64,000 bases of DNA, from the NCBI GenBank assembly GCA_027257055.1, contig JAPVLO010000232.1, positions 5,022,001-5,086,000 of the forward strand. Direction: 5' to 3'. Under the pieces are notes generated by a model. It saw only the letters and a program-made list of their open reading frames with translations, ran no database searches and was not told the DNA's origin. The DNA is from Cephalopachus bancanus. Lineage: Eukaryota; Chordata; Mammalia; Primates; Tarsiidae. A program made the position numbers and the translations under genes. Positions 60,289 through 64,000 of the stretch are shown one piece after another. Within the stretch, counting starts at the first letter, position 1. The number at the start of each line of letters is the position of its first letter.

Positions 60289-61669
60289 TTTATTTATTTT
60301 TATTTTTTTATCATAGAGATGTGGGGTCCAAGTCAGGATTATCTACACGAGTAGGCTGCATGCAGGTGAAGTTTGGGCTTCCAACTGTGCTCACTTCTAC
60401 CCTTTGTTTTTTTGTTTGTTTGTGTGTTTGTTTTTTTTTTTTTGAGTCGGAGTCTCACTCCATCGCCCAGGCTGGAGAGCAGTGGCACACTCACAGCCAC
60501 CCCAGCGTCGACCTGCTGGGCTCCGGTGATCCTTCCACCTCAGCCTTCCAAGTAGCTGGAACTACAGGCGCACACTACCACGCCCGGCTAATTTTTTATT
60601 TATTGTAGAGACGAGGTCTTGCCAAGTTGCCCAGGCTGGTCTTGAACCCGCGGGCTCTGGCAATCCACTCGCCTTGGCCTCCCAAAGTACTGGGATTACA
60701 GGCTGAGCAACCGAGCCCTGCCTGCCCTTTGTTGTTACATGCACCCTCCCCCAGCAGTGTCCAGCAACTGCTGATCCCTCCCTTGTGCTACTCATGAGTG
60801 TTCAGTTCTTTGTTTCTGTGATGGATCACTAAGTATGATGGTCTCCAACTCCATCCAATTTGCTGCAAAGTCCATGATTTTTTTCTTCTTTATGGCTTCA
60901 CAATACTCCATTATGTATATATACCACATTTTCTTCATCCAGTCCACTTTCAATGGGTGTCAGGTTTGGCTCCATGTTTTTGTTGTTGTGAATAGTGCAG
61001 CTACTAGCATGCATGTGCAGGTGTCTTTTTTGTAGAATGATTTATATCCCTTTGGGTATATTCCTAGGAGAGAAATTGCTGGATCGTATGGAAGGTCAAT
61101 TTTTAGTTCTTTTAGGAATCGCCACACTACTTTTCATAGAAGTTGAACTAGCTTGCATTCCCACCAATAGTGTAGAAGCTTTCCCTTTTCTCCTCATCTG
61201 CTCCAGCATCATTGTTTTTTGATTTATTAATGATGGCCACCCTTACTGGAGTTAGGTGGTATCTCCTTGCGGTTTTGATTTGCATTTCCTTGATGATTAG
61301 TGAGGCTGAGCATTTTTCATGTATCGGTTGGCTGCTTGGTATATCTTCTTTTGAAAAGCTTCTAGTCATGTCCTTTGTTCACTCTTTAACAGAGTTGTGT
61401 GTTTTGTTTTTTTTCCCTTCAGCTCGTTTGAGTTCCTTGTAGATCCTGGATGTTAGGCCTTTGGCAGATATATAATTAGCAAATATTTTTTCCCATCCTG
61501 TGTGTTGTCTCCCCACTCTCTTGATGGTTTCTTTTGCTGTGCAGAAGCTTTTCATTTGATGAGGTCCCCCTTGTCTATCTTAGCTTTTATGGCATTTGCT
61601 TTTGGGGGTTTGGTCAAGAATCGGTTGCCTACTCCAATGTGTATGAGTGTTTCCTACATTTTCTTCTAG
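60289..61669 (-). mobile_element. 5'-truncated L1 next to the common exon, split by an Alu
   Basis: An antisense L1: AT-rich tail from about 60289, 3' UTR (gatgtggggtccaagtcagg), then ORF2 C-terminal coding sequence from about 60830 to 61669. It contains stops and frameshifts, so it is inactive. An Alu at 60409-60721 interrupts the 3' UTR. Confidence 0.93.
60409..60721 (-). mobile_element. Alu SINE nested in the L1
   Basis: Full-length reverse Alu without the 5-base deletion. Duplications ctaccctttgtt (60397-60408) and ctgccctttgtt (60722-60733) lie inside the L1 3' UTR, so the Alu is younger than the L1. Confidence 0.95.
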
Positions 61670-62458
61670 GATGAAATGGGTAAGGTGTGTCTTAGCCTGA
61701 CTGTTGAATGGAATCAGTCAGGCAAAACATTCCCTTCTCTGCCCAAACTCAACCCTTTTTCAGTTACTCTAACTTGTTTAATTGTTGAGTGATCATTTTA
61801 GGCAACTAGTCAGATTGGGCAGTCAAGCTGACTTAGACATTAGGATACCAGTATTCCCGTCTCTTCACTGGATCTCCCATCTCCTAAACGTATCACAGTC
61901 AACGGATTTTATTTTATAGTCTAGTATTTTTAAATGTACTAAATACTGTGGTATATGTAAATACAACTATATTCATTCTTTAGGTTATCGCTATCTGTTC
62001 TGAGCTGAAGATGACTTAGTTTATTAGAGTCCTCCATGCCTACCAATAACAGATAACACTGGAATTTTAAAAGTAGGCATGAATTACAGATGTCTTCTTT
62101 TTCTTAATATACAGCCGGAATCAATATTCTCTCATCATTATAATATTCAGCAAGATGCAGAATCCTGCTTAACTTGATGTTAATATTCAAATACACTTAA
62201 TGAATTTTCTACTACAGTTTTTCCCACTCTGGCCCTGGTAGAAATCAGGGAAGTTGAGAATGCCTCATAAGTTCAACTTCTTCAGAAAGGGCTCTTGCAA
62301 CAGAAATAGAGTCACCTAGTTCATTATACTAGGGGTTAGTATTGTTATTTGTATGCCCCAAAGTCTAGGAAAGACAAGAATATTTTGGGGGGCAGGAATT
62401 GAGAAAAAATATTTTAATTTAAAACTATGGACTGGTTAAACATAATGGATTCACTGTA
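61670..62458. other. Unique intron sequence
   Basis: No feature recognised. Confidence 0.45.
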
Positions 62459-62719
62459 TGAGGGGGAACCCACAAAACCAGAATTATCATTTGAAGGGTG
62501 AGTCCCTTGCAGTACAGGCTTCCCCTGCTAGGTAAGTAGAGGTGAAACAAAAACTGACAGAAGCACTAAAAGACATCAAAATTGACAAGTTCAAAAAGCG
62601 CTTCGATAGGGGTATTGCAGCAAACAGAGGGTACTTTGAAGATGACTGAAGTTTAAACATGTAAAAATAAATACGCAATATTTTATAAATAAATTCCGGG
62701 TTTTTTGGGGTCCCCCTTA
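62459..62719 (+). mobile_element. Internally deleted mariner transposon
   Basis: Terminal inverted repeats tgagggggaacccacaaaac and its partner gttttttggggtcccccttA are flanked by TA on both sides. Only the transposase C-terminus remains, ending in FKKRFDRGIAANRGYFEDD and a TGA at 62647. The 5' terminus is joined almost directly to it, so it is a non-autonomous MITE-like derivative. It resembles the Hsmar2-like group of primate mariners. Confidence 0.85.
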
Positions 62720-64000
62720 TATATGCTCTCATGCATGGTTTTGGTTTTAGTGTGTTTTATTTTGTTTAACTTGGTCTATTTAGAAAATTCTGAAGAGAAA
62801 AGGTCCTGGCCTCTTTGACCCAAATTTGAGAGGCTACATCAGAAGGTTTCTGAAAGCAATCTTAAAAATGCTAGCAGGCAGGACAAATATGATAAGGAAG
62901 CTTGTTGGTAAGGTGGAGAAATAGAGAACTTGTTCCTTGATAAGTAGCACCTAACTGGGGAATAATATAGCAAAGAGGATATGGAAATGATTTCTGGAGT
63001 TCACTCACTGACTTTGAATTCCTTTCACTGTGTTTCTCCACTTAAATGAAAATAAAAATTATATCTTTCTCCTAAAAGTGTTGTTACACTTAAATTAGAT
63101 AACAATGAATATGAAATACACAGTGCCCTGCACATAGCCAGCACTCAATTTCCACTATAAGCAGAGTCTTACAGACAGAGGGCGGCATCGCCATTCCCTT
63201 TTTCTATTTTGAAACTGAGCAAGAAGGGACAAAAGAGTTTTAAATGACATTCTGAGGCATTTCCTAAATCCAGGTATTAGTGAGTAGTCAACAATGGCTT
63301 AAAAAGCTATCAGTGGTCTGTAGTTTTCTTGCTTTTTTAAAATCTTGCTTCTACTTATGTTTCTCTTCTTTTTTTACATTTTGTTATTATTTCATGGTGT
63401 TGACTGAATTCTTTTTTTTTTTAAAGCACATTCAGACCTGAGACCGTGTGATTTATCTCCAACATATTTTTTAGCTATAAAAATAATAAATCTTCTTAGG
63501 GCTAAGCAACTCAAGCTGACATGTAACATTTACTGAGATTGTTGTCGAACAAAGAAAGGCAAAGAAAAGTTCACTACAATTTGTTGGTTTCTTAGAGCAA
63601 ACAAGTACTTTAATTTGGTAACACTCTGGAATTTTGGTACCTTTTAAAAATTGTTAGAATTCAGTTGATCCAAATGCCTTGTATATAGACTTTCCTCCTT
63701 AAATTCTAAACACTTTTTGTTTTTAGGGACATTTAATTCTTGTATGTCTAATTCATGGACAGTGTCTTGCAGCAAAAGCTAAGGCCAAGAAAATTTAAAA
63801 TCTAGCCTCTACTCTGCCATTTTTTTGTTGTTAAATATGAAATGTACTTTTCTAAAATTAAGTGAACCAAGTTTTGTATGAACCCTGAAATTTGATGGAA
63901 TTTCTAAACATTTAAAGACATATTCTTCCAACTCTGGTCACAGTTCTTGGTATCACATGACTGGTTGTTTCCTGCCAGTGGAGGACCAACACCTCTGGCT
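62720..64000 (+). other. CALD1 intron, right edge of window
   Basis: No exon is seen up to the window end. A diverged MIR-like piece (acagtgccctgcacatagcc) lies at about 63080-63170. The next caldesmon exon must be further right. Confidence 0.6.

Overview
The window is mammalian, and specifically primate, nuclear DNA. It covers the 5' part of one large gene on the + strand, the caldesmon gene (CALD1). Only about 300 of the 64,000 bases are recognisable protein-coding sequence. The rest is intron, 5' flank or 5' UTR filled with interspersed repeats. I found no operon, CRISPR array, prokaryotic signal, tRNA or rRNA gene, and no second protein-coding gene I could support.

Three CALD1 coding exons are visible. 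The first, at 5901-6005, has an acceptor-like 5' edge and carries the ATG of the long N-terminus (starts MDDFERRRELRRQK). The second is an alternative first exon inside a CpG island at about 28.4-29.06 kb. Its ATG at 28718 gives the short 'HeLa/non-muscle type' N-terminus (MLGGSGSG...). The third, at 60117-60263, is the shared downstream exon (IAYQRNDDDEEEAARE...). Both upstream exons end after the second base of a codon and the common exon supplies the third. Either can therefore be joined to it in frame, which is the known caldesmon arrangement of alternative N-termini from alternative promoters. The next CALD1 exon lies beyond the right edge.

The repeats narrow the species. 7SL-derived dimeric Alu SINEs exist only in primates. 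Besides a few old AluJ-like copies, the younger Alus belong to an unfamiliar lineage: 'ggctcagcctgtaatccc', 'cgggttcgagaccc', 'ctacaataaatcaaaaa'. No AluS/AluY copies were seen, so this is not an anthropoid. The L1 3' ends are neither the anthropoid L1PA type nor the 'gggggtacaaatgtt' type I associate with strepsirrhines. The galago/loris tRNA-Alu monomer is also absent. A tarsier is my best guess, by inference only.

Layout: 1-5.9 kb is CALD1 5' flank or upstream intron, with L1, MaLR and Alu copies and a unique stretch at 2.9-5.4 kb. 6.0-28.4 kb is intron 1, with Alus, truncated L1s, a MIR, TG microsatellites, a MaLR LTR and small local duplications. 28.4-29.06 kb is the CpG-island promoter and alternative exon. 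29.1-60.1 kb is the intron before the common exon, with MIR, L2, MER5-like, hAT, L1M, MaLR and Alu copies, a mosaic repeat at 37.7-39.0 kb and a pyrimidine-rich minisatellite at 58.6 kb. 60.26-64 kb is the next intron, with an L1 that begins about 25 bases after the splice donor and hosts a nested Alu, then an internally deleted mariner at 62.46-62.72 kb.

Nothing here is a new multi-gene system. The observations most worth a second look are the paired alternative first exons with an upstream ORF, the L1 next to a splice donor, the duplication-flanked insertion at 38.0 kb, the 130-bp tandem duplication at 21.7 kb, the small retroposed fragment at 59.05 kb, and the lineage-specific Alu and L1 families.
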